Shown here in pieces: positions 19,472 through 30,200 of a DNA stretch of 64,000 nucleotides. Location of the stretch: assembly GCA_963783095.1 (NCBI GenBank), contig CAWAMR010000016.1, positions 62,001-126,000 of the forward strand, written 5' to 3'. Every line of letters starts with the position of its first letter. The first letter of the stretch is position 1. The notes under the pieces are model-generated. The model ran no database searches and had not been told where the DNA came from. It was given only the letters and a program-made list of their open reading frames with translations. The stretch is from CAWAMR01 sp963783095 (lineage in GTDB: Bacteria > Planctomycetota > Planctomycetia > Gemmatales > Gemmataceae). The position numbers and the translations under genes were made by a program.

Positions 19472-22400
19472 CTGAAGAAGTTTCCGGAATTCCGTCATTT
19501 CACGCATCTCCTTGAAAACGGGATCGGTACGGATTTTCTGTCGATCCGAAAAACCTGCCCGCAGCGATTGCTCCAGTGTTTGCAGAGTGAGTTTCAGCGC
19601 TTGGGTCCGCGTCTGGGGAAGCGCTTCTTTCATTCGGGATGCCAGCTCGAAGGTGCGCCAAAATCGGTGGCGGCATCGTATAACTCGTCCGGATGGTCCG
19701 GCCAAAGATTGGCACGTTGTTCGGTTGCAACCAATGCCTCCGGGAACTTTCGCAAATCGCGTTGAACGCGGGCAATGTTTCCCAAGGCGCTGCTGAAGTT
19801 TTTGCGGATCTGCTTGTCGGCTGGGGACTGCTCCAAGAGCATGGAATAATGCTTCGCTGCCTCTTCATAGGCAGTCAAGGCTTCTGAAAACTTCTTGAGT
19901 TTTCCCAAATTGAATCCAAGTTGATGACACACTTGGGCCAGGTTCCAGCGCAGGGTGCTGATGTTGGAGTCATGTGCAAGGAGATACTCCAGTTGAATCT
20001 TCGCTTGCTCGAACGCTTTGCAAGCGCCCGTCGGATTGCCCTGATCCTGGTAGATATTTGCCCGCAGCCGTTCGATCCGGGCCAAGCTGGATCGATTGGG
20101 GTGCGACTCATCGTCGCGTTCCACCAGTTCCCGCAACAAGAGTTCGGCTTGCTCAACGGTTTTCAGTGCCTCCGCAGTATTCGCCTTTCTCTCTGCCGCT
20201 CCAAAATCTTCGTAAACCAGAGCCAGATTCCAGGCATACTCGGTAACGCGCGGATTTTCCCGGTGAAGTTCTTCGAGAAGCTTTCGAGCCAGTTGGAGTT
20301 GCAGCTTACCGGCTTGGCTGTCTCCCAGCTTGCGTTGTAAGCCCCCAACTGCCTTGCACGTCATCGCAAACAGGAACTTGGTTTCTTTCGATCCCAAAGA
20401 ACCGTTATTCATCTGTTCTGCAAGTCCGGCGGCCTCGATGGCGTGTTGAAAGGCATCTTGCGCTCGATTGAGCCTGTCTTCGGCTTGGGCTATGTTCAAT
20501 AGGCAGCGAATCATGTAAATCCGATTGTCTTTGGCCATCGTTGCTTTCGGAGACACCTCGACGAGTAGCTTTTTGGCTTGTTGGAAGGAGGTCAATGCAG
20601 CTTGCCAATCTTCTTTTCCCTGCAGGACTACTCCTCGATTCATCAGAGCAATAGCTTGCTCCCGGCCGGTCAAACTGGTCAAAACACCCTCGACTCGATT
20701 CTTTTGTACCCGCTTCCAAACTTCCGCAGCTTCTTCGTGAACCAGTATCGCTTCGTCAAGCTGATTGAGTGCGTTCAGGGCATTTCCCAGCACAGTTAAT
20801 GAACTGGCCAACAACTCCACAAGCGACTTGTCGTCGGGATCCGCCGCGGTCAATTGACGCAGGAGGTTGACCGCATTCCGAGAACTCTCCGCCGTTTCGC
20901 GTTTGGTGCCGATTTTGGAGGAAATCAGCGCGATCTGAAAGAACGCCTGGGCCAGTTCTCGACGGAGCTTCGGATCATTTCCGCGATGTTCCACGAACTC
21001 ACGATAATATTTCAGGCCATTCTGCAACAGTTGCTTCTTGACTTGCTCCGACTCGGGCGATTCCTTTCCCGGCTCATTCGCCAGCAACTTGAACAAGTCT
21101 CCCAGAGTGTTGAAGGCAAGCCCGAAGCCGGCGTCGGCGTGATCTCGTTCCGTCTGTGTCTCGCCCAGCCGGGTTTCTGCCAACTGTTCCTGGTTGAGCG
21201 CATGACGCCAACTCACAATAATCAACGGCAGGCTGATCGCCATGACCAACAACAACGCAGCGCATAAGCCGGCGATGACCGGCTGCCGTCGGCACCAGCG
21301 ACCGAAGCGCTTCAGACTCCCAATGGGGCGGGCGCTGATGGGTCGGCCCGCAATAAACTGCTCCAGATCTTCGGCCAGTTTGGCGGCAGAAGGATAGCGC
21401 CTGGCCGCGTCCGTCTCCAGGCATTTCAGACAAATGGTTTCCAGATCCACCGGGATGGTGGAATTGATTTTTCGCGGCAGCCGAATCGAAGTATCGGACA
21501 CGAGCCGAATCGTTTCGATCGGCGTATCGGCTTGAAATGGCGGAACGCCGGTCAGCAACTCGTAGAGAATCGCCCCCAGACTATAAACATCCGACGTGAT
21601 GGTGGCGAATTCATGTCCGCGTGCGACTTCGGGTGCCAAATAGGCGGGGGTTCCCACGATGGTCCCGGGCAACGTCTGTCCGCCCAACTGCTGAGTCCGT
21701 CGAGCCAGTCCAAAGTCCGTAATATGCGGAATGATGAACGACGATCCGAAACGAAATCCCGAACCGGATTCTTGCGCGATCGATTCTTCCCTCGCTCCCA
21801 GCAAGATGTTTGCCGGCTTGAGATCGCGATGCAATATTCCGCGCTGGTGGGCGTGCTCGACCGCTCGGGTCATCAGGCGCATCAGATGAGCAATGCTCAT
21901 CCAGTTGTTCCGAAACTGCTCTCGGGCTTGAGCCAGATTTTTACCATCGATCAATTTCATGCTGAAAAAAGGCAGTTGCGTCCCATCGGCGGATGTTGTC
22001 TCACCAATCTCGAAAATGGGCACGATGTTGGGATGATCGAGCGCGGCGATCGTTTCCGCTTCCCAACGAAATCGCAGCCGTTCCTGGGGAGTGGCCCACT
22101 CGCCGGACCGGATCATCTTGATCGCCACCAGGCGGTTCAATGAGCGCTGATGGGCCTTGTAAATGACGCCCATCCCACCTCGACCCATTTCCTCCAGAAG
22201 TTCGTAATCCTGAATGGTCCGATTCGCAGTCGGGTTCGAGCCTCCCATTGGGGGTGTAATGGAGCAAGGGGCGGAAACATTCCGCAAAGGAGCAACCAAT
22301 CGATCGAAGCGCGATTCGTCGGCAAAGAATGTGGTCAGTTCAGGCGCGAGATCGGGGTATCGTTGCAACCAGCGCTCAGGAGTGGGAAACTCCCCGCGTT

Positions 22401-22479
22401 CCACCGATTCCAGATATTCGGCAACGGCGACATCGAGCCGATCTTCCGACGATAACTCAGGCAACGGTTCGACCGACAT
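19469..22479 (-). CDS. Ser/Thr protein kinase with TPR region (one frameshift near the C-terminus)
   Basis: About 1000 residues. An N-terminal planctomycete-kinase leader (1-90) precedes a Hanks-type kinase (about 92-375) with GRGGMGVIYKA, the ATP lysine in VAIKM (121), HRDLKPANILL (Asp219), DFG (255-257) and TPAYLAPE. One membrane span follows at about 401-423 (VIAGLCAALLLVMAISLPLI). The C-terminal ~550 residues are TPR-like helices. The frame changes once near 19655; the other frame continues TFELASRMKEALPQTRTQ to the TAG at 19469. The start ATG follows the ECF sigma stop directly (TAAATG), with a strong AAGGAGG inside the sigma gene. It is probably a membrane-anchored sensor kinase acting with the co-translated sigma factor. 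Confidence 0.95.
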
Positions 22480-23049
22480 TTATCCTCCTTTCTTGTCTTT
22501 CAAGAGTTCTCTGAGTGCCGTAAGTCCGCGCCGCAACAGAGATGCGACGGAGGGCCGGGTCCGTCCCAGGTGTTCGGCGATCCGGCGTACCGGCCAGCCC
22601 TCACAGTATCGCAGCAAGAGAACTTCGCGCTGTACTTCAGGCAATGTTGCCAACTGATCTGCAAGAATCAGAAATTGTTCGTTCCGCAGGGCGGCTTCAA
22701 TGGGCGGTGTTTGTTCGGATGCCAGCCAGGCTTCCAGCCGGGCTGAGGATTGATCCAGCGAGGCATACAGTGACTGCTCGAGCGCCACGTCGCGTCCCGC
22801 CCGTCCGTAATCGCGAATGACGTTGGCCAGCGTGTTCGCAAAGATCCGGCGCAACCACGCTGCCTGTTCCGCGAACGACTTGCCACGAAATTGGTCAAGC
22901 GCCTGATGGGCGTTGAGCAATGTCTGCTGAACCAGGTCGGACGGATCCAGTTTCGTTTGCAGAATTGCAGGAAACTGGAGTCGGGCCAGGAGCCGGAGAT
23001 ATTCGCGGAATCGTTCCAGAGGCTGAAGGCGGGCATCCGCTTCGGTCAT
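22480..23049 (-). CDS. ECF-type sigma-70 factor
   Basis: 189 residues. Region 2 includes LDPSDLVQQTLLNAHQALDQ and WLRRIFANTLANVIRDY; region 4 has LPEVQREVLLLRYCEGW then RRIAEHLGRTRPSVASLLRRG, the helix-turn-helix for the -35 element. It should direct RNA polymerase to a small regulon in response to a signal passed by the kinase encoded next. The ATG at 23049 with upstream GGGAA was chosen over one 28 codons earlier, because the extra residues lie outside the sigma fold. The TAA stop touches the kinase ATG. The association of ECF factors with Ser/Thr kinases is a known planctomycete theme. Confidence 0.92.
   Translation of the reverse strand: MTEADARLQPLERFREYLRLLARLQFPAILQTKLDPSDLVQQTLLNAHQALDQFRGKSFAEQAAWLRRIFANTLANVIRDYGRAGRDVALEQSLYASLDQSSARLEAWLASEQTPPIEAALRNEQFLILADQLATLPEVQREVLLLRYCEGWPVRRIAEHLGRTRPSVASLLRRGLTALRELLKDKKGG
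22484..22490 (-). promoter_or_regulatory. Strong Shine-Dalgarno of the kinase gene inside the sigma gene
   Basis: AAGGAGG on the minus strand, four bases before the kinase ATG, lies in the last codons of the ECF gene. With the TAAATG junction it argues for translational coupling and near 1:1 synthesis. Confidence 0.8.
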
Positions 23050-23198
23050 CGCGACTTCCCTACTAAAGAGAAGGACACCAATCGAGAAAGAATGAACCAA
23101 ATCAGAGAAAGTATTTTTTATGCGAATTGCCATCTCCGCACTCTTTTTTTTGCTACAACCTGTTGTCGCTTCAAGAGTTTCGGGAGAACTGAATAAGG

Positions 23199-23230
23199 CA
23201 AAATAGAAAATGCAAAAAGCAAAATGAAGG
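23199..23230. repeat. Degenerate GCAAAAT-type direct repeat
   Basis: GGCAAAATAGAAAATGCAAAAAGCAAAATGAAGG contains three or four imperfect GCAAAAt/a units, in the 280-base gap between the HEAT gene's 3' side and the sigma start. It has the style of the other short-unit tracts in the window but no inverted partner was seen. Confidence 0.5.
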
Positions 23231-23329
23231 CGGTTGTTATCGCTGTTTCAATCCCTTCGGGACTTCCTCAGCGATCTCAGAAATGTCGTCTTCTGTCCCG
23301 CTTTGTCCATCAAGACCGCAAGACCAGAT

Positions 23330-24325
23330 CTACTCCGTTATCTTGCCGAGCGCTATCACTGCCGCCTTGCGGACTTCGGCATCGTCGTCTTTGAGAATCT
23401 TGGTGATTGCCGTCACGGCCGCCTTGGCATCGGGACCGATTTCTCCCAGCGCGTAGACCGCTGAGCCCCGGACATCCACGTCCTTATCCTTGAGAGCCTC
23501 GATCAACGCGGTTACGGCATCCTTGGCATCCGGACCAATCTCGGCCAGGGCCATCGCAACATTCGAGCGCACCTCCGCGTCCTCATCGCGCAACGCAGCG
23601 ATCAGGGGGCGGACCGCTTCTTTCGCATCGGAGCCGATCGAAGCCAGCGCCCCCGCCACGGCCCGGCGGACCTCAACATCTTTATCCTTCAAAGCGGTGG
23701 CCAGAGACGGGACCGCGGACTTTGCATCGGAACCTAGCTCACCCAGTGCAAACGCAGCAGTGCCGCGTGCTTCAACGCTCTTATCCGTTAGCGCCTCCGC
23801 GATCGCAGTGACCTGCTCCTCCAGCTTTTCATCCATCATTGCCAGAGCATAGCGCGCGTAGACTTGAAGTTGTCGATCGTCGGTTTTGAGGAGATCTTTG
23901 AGTGCGGGAATCGCCGATTTTGCTTCCTTGCCGATTCGCCCCAGCGCCAGGGCACCGGCCCCGCGCACATCGCGATTGGTATCTTTCAGCAATTCCGCCA
24001 AAGCCGGAGCTGCGGCCTTGGCAGCAGAACCAATGCGTCCGAGAGCGAGTGCCGATGCGCCGCGAACATCGAGCACCTTATCCTTCAACGCTTCGATCAG
24101 CGCAGGCACTGCCAGGTTCGCATCTTTTCCGATCCGTCCCAACGATTGAGCAGCGGCCTTGCGAACGCTCGCGTCTTTATCGGTCAGCGATTCTGCCAGA
24201 GCCTTGACGGTTTCCGTTTTGTCCTCCGCCGGGGTTTGCGAGAAACCCGATCCCAAAGAAAGGATCAGCCCGAAGCATGACACCGTCCAACAAACGGAGC
24301 CGATCTGAACCGGTCTGCCAATCAT
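23330..24325 (-). CDS. Secreted HEAT-repeat protein
   Basis: 331 residues. N-terminal signal peptide (VCWTVSCFGLILSLGSGFSQ) then about eight HEAT/PBS-type repeats of 37 residues, with the pattern ALKDKDVDVRGSAVYALGEI GPDAKAAVTAI repeated in variants. The register is very regular except for one repeat near the middle (LKTDDRQLQVYARYALAMMD). Such solenoids are protein-binding scaffolds. No enzyme motif is present. It lies between the His/Gly-rich gene and the ECF gene on the same strand, so it may belong to the same signalling cluster. The high internal repetition makes this gene prone to recombination. Confidence 0.88.
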   Translation of the reverse strand: MIGRPVQIGSVCWTVSCFGLILSLGSGFSQTPAEDKTETVKALAESLTDKDASVRKAAAQSLGRIGKDANLAVPALIEALKDKVLDVRGASALALGRIGSAAKAAAPALAELLKDTNRDVRGAGALALGRIGKEAKSAIPALKDLLKTDDRQLQVYARYALAMMDEKLEEQVTAIAEALTDKSVEARGTAAFALGELGSDAKSAVPSLATALKDKDVEVRRAVAGALASIGSDAKEAVRPLIAALRDEDAEVRSNVAMALAEIGPDAKDAVTALIEALKDKDVDVRGSAVYALGEIGPDAKAAVTAITKILKDDDAEVRKAAVIALGKITE

Positions 24326-24477
24326 GAGCTGTCCCTCAACATTTGGGAGAGTAACGCATTCGAGTCACCCGAAATTGTTTCTACATCGGATTTTAGACAA
24401 AAAGGATGAATCGAGACAACCAAAAACCGGAGTTTTCAGCGATCCCGATTCATCCTTCGTTCTTCATCCTTTGACGA

Positions 24478-26196
24478 CTACTTCCGGCGACGAATCTCGT
24501 TGCGGAGTGCGTCCAATTCTTGCATTAAGCGATCGAGTTTTTGCTCGACATCATTACCGCCCCTGGAAGGAGGGCCTTTCTTTGACCCTTCTCGCTGTGG
24601 AGGGGCTTGCCTGCTTGGAGCACCGCCTCTTTCCTTGTGTGGTGGAGCTTTCGGAGCTGCACCAGGAAGCCCACGCCAATCTTGCTTGCCGCGAGAAGCA
24701 CCTGGGCCGCCGCCTGGACCATGATGAGGTGGTTGAGGAGCGGGACCGCCAAAAGCCGGCCCCTTACCGAAACTCTGCCGGCCACTGAAACCCGGGTGGC
24801 CAGGAACTGGATGGGTGCTGTGTCCGTAGGAGCTGTGACCTCTGGTGGGCGGCGAGCGGAAGTTCATGCCGGGATGTCCCTGAAAGCCGAACGCCTGGTG
24901 CCCCATCGCATGGCCGTGGCCGCCGAATGAAGCATGTCCACGACCGCCGTGCCCCTGGCTTGGAGGCGAGCGGAAGCTCATGCCGTGCCCATGCGAGCCG
25001 AATGCCTGGTGGCCCATCGCATGACCGTGCCCACCAAATGAAGCATGTCCGCGACCATGTTGTGCATGTCCGCGCGTCCAGCCGTGATGGCCGACCGATC
25101 CGTGGCCATGATGGCCTTGCCGCCCGTGACTAGCGTGTGACTGCCGGCCAAAGGCGTGCTGTCCGCCCCGATGCCCGGCGTGCCCACGTCCACCATGAGA
25201 AGCATGACGCCAGTGGGTTGCATGTCCATGTCCACGATGAGAGGCTTGGTGCCCGTGCGTTGCCCGTCCAAAACTGCCCCGATGAGCGGCATGCCCGTGT
25301 CCACGATGTGCGGGTTGACGCCAGTGATTTGCGTGGGTTTGCCGTCCAAAACCATGTGACGGAGCACCGTGCGCTGCTTTCGGGCCGCCGGAACCGCCAC
25401 GAAATCCGGACGGGGCTGGACCTCGTTTACCGGAACGATTCGAAGGTGGCCCGGCCTGACGCCAATTCGGAGCAGCCGCTTTGCCAAATCCGCCCGGAGC
25501 GCGCGGTGCGGGCTGTGTTTTTGAAGGGGCTGAGCGCCAATCCTTCGACTCCTTCTTACTCGGTGCTGTCTTTTTCGGTTCAGGCTGCTTGGAAAAACTT
25601 TTCGGTTCAGGTCGCCCTTTATCTTTGGGTCGATCGGATCGACCTCCGAAAGGTTCAAATCGACCAAAATCTCCTTTTCTAGGAGGGCCTTTGAAATCGC
25701 CTTTCTTCTCTTCAAATTTCTTGGCGGGAGGCCCTTCCTTTGAATCTCTTCCGCCGAATCTGCCGCCGCCGAAGCCACCACCACCGCCAAAGCCACCACC
25801 GCCCGGTCCGCCGGGGAAACCACCAAAACCACCACCGCCGCCCGATCTGCCGAAACCACCGCCAAAGCCTCCAAAACCCTTCCCACCGCCGAAGTCAGTC
25901 TTGGGTTCCGGTCTGCCCCCGCTCTTCTTATCGGCAGGAACTTCTCTGGGCTCGGGGGCAGACTCAAATCCACCTCGTGCTCTGCCGCCGAATCGACCCC
26001 CGCCTCTGGCATCGGGAGGATTGTCCTTGGGATCTTGACTTCTACGAGCATCGCCTCGACCCTTGCTATCCCAATCCGGGAAGCCATTGAAGCCGCGCGA
26101 TCTGCCCTTTTCAGGCGGCTGCGCTGTGGCGGTCGGGATTACGAAACCCAGCAACATTGCTGTGCCTATCCCGCGAAAAAACCATTTTGTCAACAT
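24478..26196 (-). CDS. Secreted His/Gly/Arg-rich low-complexity protein with C-terminal coiled coil
   Basis: 572 residues. Signal peptide MLTKWFFRGIGTAMLLGFV... ending TATAQ. Residues ~60-160 are Gly/Phe-rich (GGGFGGFPGGPGGGGFGGGG). From ~285 to ~480 the chain is His/Gly-rich, with many GHGHA, HASHG and HRGHGHA motifs. A 19-residue block, RGHASFGGHGHAMGHQAFG, occurs twice about 39 residues apart. The last ~25 residues (VEQKLDRLMQELDALRNEIR) form a heptad coiled coil found at the end of other planctomycete exported proteins. The His density suggests metal binding or a disordered matrix, but that is inference. The ATG follows CCGGAGG. Frame is open throughout, so it is translated despite its composition. 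Confidence 0.8.
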   Translation of the reverse strand: MLTKWFFRGIGTAMLLGFVIPTATAQPPEKGRSRGFNGFPDWDSKGRGDARRSQDPKDNPPDARGGGRFGGRARGGFESAPEPREVPADKKSGGRPEPKTDFGGGKGFGGFGGGFGRSGGGGGFGGFPGGPGGGGFGGGGGFGGGRFGGRDSKEGPPAKKFEEKKGDFKGPPRKGDFGRFEPFGGRSDRPKDKGRPEPKSFSKQPEPKKTAPSKKESKDWRSAPSKTQPAPRAPGGFGKAAAPNWRQAGPPSNRSGKRGPAPSGFRGGSGGPKAAHGAPSHGFGRQTHANHWRQPAHRGHGHAAHRGSFGRATHGHQASHRGHGHATHWRHASHGGRGHAGHRGGQHAFGRQSHASHGRQGHHGHGSVGHHGWTRGHAQHGRGHASFGGHGHAMGHQAFGSHGHGMSFRSPPSQGHGGRGHASFGGHGHAMGHQAFGFQGHPGMNFRSPPTRGHSSYGHSTHPVPGHPGFSGRQSFGKGPAFGGPAPQPPHHGPGGGPGASRGKQDWRGLPGAAPKAPPHKERGGAPSRQAPPQREGSKKGPPSRGGNDVEQKLDRLMQELDALRNEIRRRK

Positions 26197-26724
26197 TCTA
26201 ACCTCCGGAGAGATAGGATCCTGGTTTCACCCGAAACCAGAACCTCAATTTGGCGAGAACCAACACTCAACGACTCTGACGAGGGTCTTGGGGCTGGAGA
26301 GAAGTTTTGCCCCTTCTCGGGTATTTTGGTGTGCGGTATTGACCGAGTCCCTCGCCGCAACTCGATTGAAGAGAGTTCGGCAATGTCATTTGCGTTCCTC
26401 TCCTATTAACCTAGATGCATACTCGTCTGGAAAACCGCCGAAAAAAATCGGCAAGATACAGATGTCATCCAAAGTACCTACTCAAACACGTATTTCAGAG
26501 AAAATGGGGGATTCAGATCATCAATCCGGCACCTTTTGCCGGCGCACTGCGTTAGTGTTGTAACAGTAAGATTGTTAAAATATAAGGAGAATGATAAAAA
26601 AATGCTAAATGCTTGCCGGGTATTGCGATAGATCAGCACTTTTTCAGTCAGAGCACAGCATTGTCCGCGCCGCCATTCGACGACCGCCAATTCACAGAGT
26701 CCTGTTTTCCGACCTGAGCAGCAG
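26197..26724. other. Intergenic region, no gene recognised
   Basis: Between the His/Gly-rich gene start and the small membrane protein's 3' end. It probably holds the promoter of the His/Gly-rich gene near 26200-26300. Beyond that it is AT-richer, with no coding bias, RNA gene or strong repeat that I can see. Confidence 0.6.
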
Positions 26725-26979
26725 TCAATGGATCGATCCAAAGAAATTAAATGCGAGAACCAGAAGTGTTGCGGTGAAACAGCCAAAGAGCAATCCGAGC
26801 CGATTTCCCCATTCGGTATGATGTCGCAGCGTCGCCGCGATGGGATAATTGGATGCGTAAGCGCGCATATTTCCAATTCGTTGCCCCAGGTAACTGCCCA
26901 GCATCCCTCCGCCCACTACACAAACAAGGAACAACATCGGGATCGTGATGAGGACAAAGAGAAAGATATAAATGGTCAT
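26725..26979 (-). CDS. Small membrane protein, unknown function
   Basis: 84 residues with two predicted membrane spans: IYIFLFVLITIPMLFLVCVV near the start and GLLFGCFTATLLVLAFNFFG at the end. They are joined by a ~30-residue loop with GSYLGQRIGNMRAYASNYP. The ATG at 26979 follows AGGAAAGACCT. Longer in-frame starts upstream lack a ribosome site. No family is recognised. It is divergent from the alpha-2-macroglobulin gene and shares a 285-base promoter region with it. Confidence 0.6.
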   Translation of the reverse strand: MTIYIFLFVLITIPMLFLVCVVGGGMLGSYLGQRIGNMRAYASNYPIAATLRHHTEWGNRLGLLFGCFTATLLVLAFNFFGSIH

Positions 26980-27264
26980 AGGTCTTTCCTGAAAAGGATC
27001 CGTTTTTCGGGCGTCAGCATAAAAGGGCAATCTTTGTGCCAATATCGCGCCCACGTCAAGAAATCCAAGCATTTCATTTCTACTCTTTCCCGGTTCGCTT
27101 GCTTCCTTGGGGGGTGGTTGAATACACTCTCAACATGATTGAGAGATTCTCGATCGCTAATCCATCTCTTTGAATTGCTCGTCTATTTCTATGTACCGCA
27201 TCCGCAGCAAGGCATCTTGCTCAGCGCCGGCGATGCAGAAGTCCGAATGGAAAGTGAGATTCCC

Positions 27265-30200
27265 ATGACCAAGTTACGGCTCGCACTCCTCGCAGCCATG
27301 CTGGGCGGCCTCGCACTGGGAGCCTATCTGCTGATTGACCGCAAGCACCGCGATGATTCGTGGAAAAAAGTGGAAGATGCCCAGAAGCAGGGATTGCCGA
27401 GAACCGCGATCATCGAGCTCGAAAAAATCTACGACCAGGCCATGGCGGACAAGGCCTATCCCGAGGCAATCAAAGCCATCTCCAAGAAAATTACCCTGGA
27501 AAGTGTGATCGAGGGCAACAAGGCCGAGGAGCGCATCGTTCGCATGAAGCAGGCGATCGAGAAAGCACCCAAGGAAATGGTCCCGGTCATGGATGCCATC
27601 CTGGCGAACTGGTACTTGCACTATTTCCATCAGAACCGTTGGCGCTTCATGAACCGCAGCGCCACAACGGTGCAGCCTGGCGACGATATTCTGACCTGGG
27701 ATTTGACCCGGATTCTCGCACAGATCGACAAGCAATTCACCAAGGCCCTCGCTGCTGAGAAAGAATTGCGGAAAATTCCGATCGCCGATTTCGACGCTCT
27801 CTTCGAAAAAGGCTCCCTGCCCGACAAATATCGACCGACGCTCTACGACTTCGTGGCGCAGGACGCTTTGATGTTCTTCAATTCCGGCGAGCAGGCCGGA
27901 TCGAAATCGGAGGATGCCTTCGAGTTGTCCGCAGAAGGTCCCGTCTTCGCATCGGCGCAGGAGTTTTCGCAGTGGGAGGTCAAAACCACTGACCAGGATT
28001 CGCACCTCGTCAAGGCGATTCACCTGTATCAACAACTGTTGCGGTTTCACGAGAACGATGCCGACCGCACCGCCTATCTGGATGTCGATCTGGCCCGGCT
28101 GAATTTCGGTCACAACCACGCCTTCGGAGAAGAGAAAAATCCCTCGTACAAGGCCGCCCTCAAGACCTTCGTCGACAAGAATGCCGCCCACGAACTGAGT
28201 GCCGAGGCGCGATTCCATCTTGCTTCCCAGCTCCAAACCGAAGGGGATTTGGTCGCAGCCCGGCAGATCGCCATTGCGGGGGAAAAAGCCTATCCCGAAT
28301 CGGTCGGCGGCAAAAAGTGCTTCAATCTGATTCAGCAGATCGAGGCCAAGTCCTCAGGCATCTTTACCGAGCGCATCTGGAATCAACCATGGCCCGGTAT
28401 TCAGGTTCGGTATCGCAATGTGACGGAGGTCCACTTCCGGATGGTCAAGGTGGACTGGTCGAAACGGTTTGGTCGAGGCTACATGCACCACGCCGAGCGC
28501 TTTGCCTTGCTGGCTCAGAAGCCGGACTTGGCGTGGTCTGCCAAACTTCCTGCGACCGAGGACTTCCAGGATCGAGCGGAACAGGTCAAGGGGCCTGGCG
28601 AAATTCCCAAGGGGTATTACCGGATTCTTGCCAGTCACAACGCCGATTTTTCAGATGCCGACAACACGGTCTCCTTTTCCGATGTGTGGGTCAGCGATCT
28701 ATCAATCGTCATGCGCCAAAGAGATGGGGAAAAGATACTCGAAGGCTTCGTCCTTCACGCGGTTACCGGTGAACCAATCGCCGATGCGGATGTCCAAATC
28801 TGGGTACCGCAATTCGATCAGAATCTCCAGCCTGGGCCGAAAGTGAAGACCGACAAAAACGGTCTTTTCTCCCTCGGCGTGCAGCCCGGTCGGAACTATG
28901 TCGTCCAGGCGGAGTATCGGGGCGATACGGTAACAACTTCCGGAAATGATTTCATTTACGAGAACAATCGACAACCTCAATCCTATTCCCGTACGATCCT
29001 TTTCACCGACCGCGCCATCTATCGGCCCGGCCAAACCATTTCTTACAAAGGCATTTGTATCGCAGTCGATCCCAACAAGGATAACTACCGGACCATCCCC
29101 AATCAAAAGGTTCTGGTTCTCTTTCAAGACGTCAACGGCAAGGAGATCGCTCAGCGAGTTCAAGTCACCAACGACTACGGCTCCTTTTCGGGAATGTTTA
29201 TTCGCGCCGCGCGATCGGCTCATGGGCCAGATGACCATTCGGACGCAAAACGATCCGCCCGGCGCAGCGAGCGTTCGAGTTGAAGAATACAAACGACCGA
29301 AATTCCAGGTCTCGATCGATCCACCCAGGCAAGCGGGCAAGTTGAATGGGTCCGTGGAGCTGGTCGGCAAGGCCACGGCGTATACGGGTGCTGCCATCGA
29401 TAATGCCAAGGTGAAATACCGGGTCGTTCGTGAAGTTCGCTATCCGGACTGGTTCGGCATGTATTACTGGTGGAGAGTGTTGCCATCACCAACCGCCCAA
29501 GAGATCGCGCACGGTACGAGTTCCACCCGGGCCGACGGCACCTTCCCCATTACTTTTTCTGCCCGTCCGGATCGTTCGGTTGCCGAGAAGGACGAGCCGA
29601 CCTTCCAGTACACCGTTTATGCCGATGTCACCGACACAACCGGGGAGACACGCTCAGCGCAACAGAGTCTGCGAGTCGGCTATACTGCGCTCAAAGCGTC
29701 GCTCTCGACAGCGGACTGGCAAACCGATGCCAAACCAGTCGAGGTTAAGATTCGGACCACAACTCTCGATAATGAGCCGCAACCGACCAAGGTGAAGTTG
29801 AAGGTATTTGCCCTCAAACAACCCGAGAAGGCAGCGCGCAACGCCGCTGAGCTACTACGAATCTCAACTGGGCAAGGCTCCCGCGTCGAACCCGACCAAT
29901 CCCGATTCCTGGGAACTCGGTGCGGAGGTTGCTTCGAAAGAGATCACCACGGAGAAGAACGGCGAGGCAGCTGCTTCCTTCACGCTGCCGGCCGGGATCT
30001 ATCGCGTAATGCTGGAGGCTGAGGATCGATTCGGCAAGAAAGTCAGCGCTCGGGCGGGGGTGAAGGTGCTTCAGCCCGAAGCCGGGAAGTTTGCGCCTGA
30101 AGTTACCTTATCTGGTCAATGCTCCCAGGTGGTCGGTGCAGCCTGGCGAAGAGTTCTCAGCGCTCTGGGGCAGCGGCTACGACAAGGCCAGGGCATTCAT

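Noticed and set aside
23244..23275. GTTTCAATCCCTTCGGGACTTCC resembles a CRISPR repeat
   Set aside because: Only one copy exists, with no spacers, second repeat or cas genes nearby; at most a chance match or a relic.
25481..26038. Pro-rich plus-strand open frame opposite the His/Gly-rich gene
   Set aside because: It is the reverse reading of the Gly-rich codons, with no ribosome site; the minus frame has signal peptide and coiled coil.
27274..28236. 320-codon minus-strand open frame opposite the alpha-2-macroglobulin start
   Set aside because: Shadow frame; the plus strand carries a signal anchor and continues into recognised domains.
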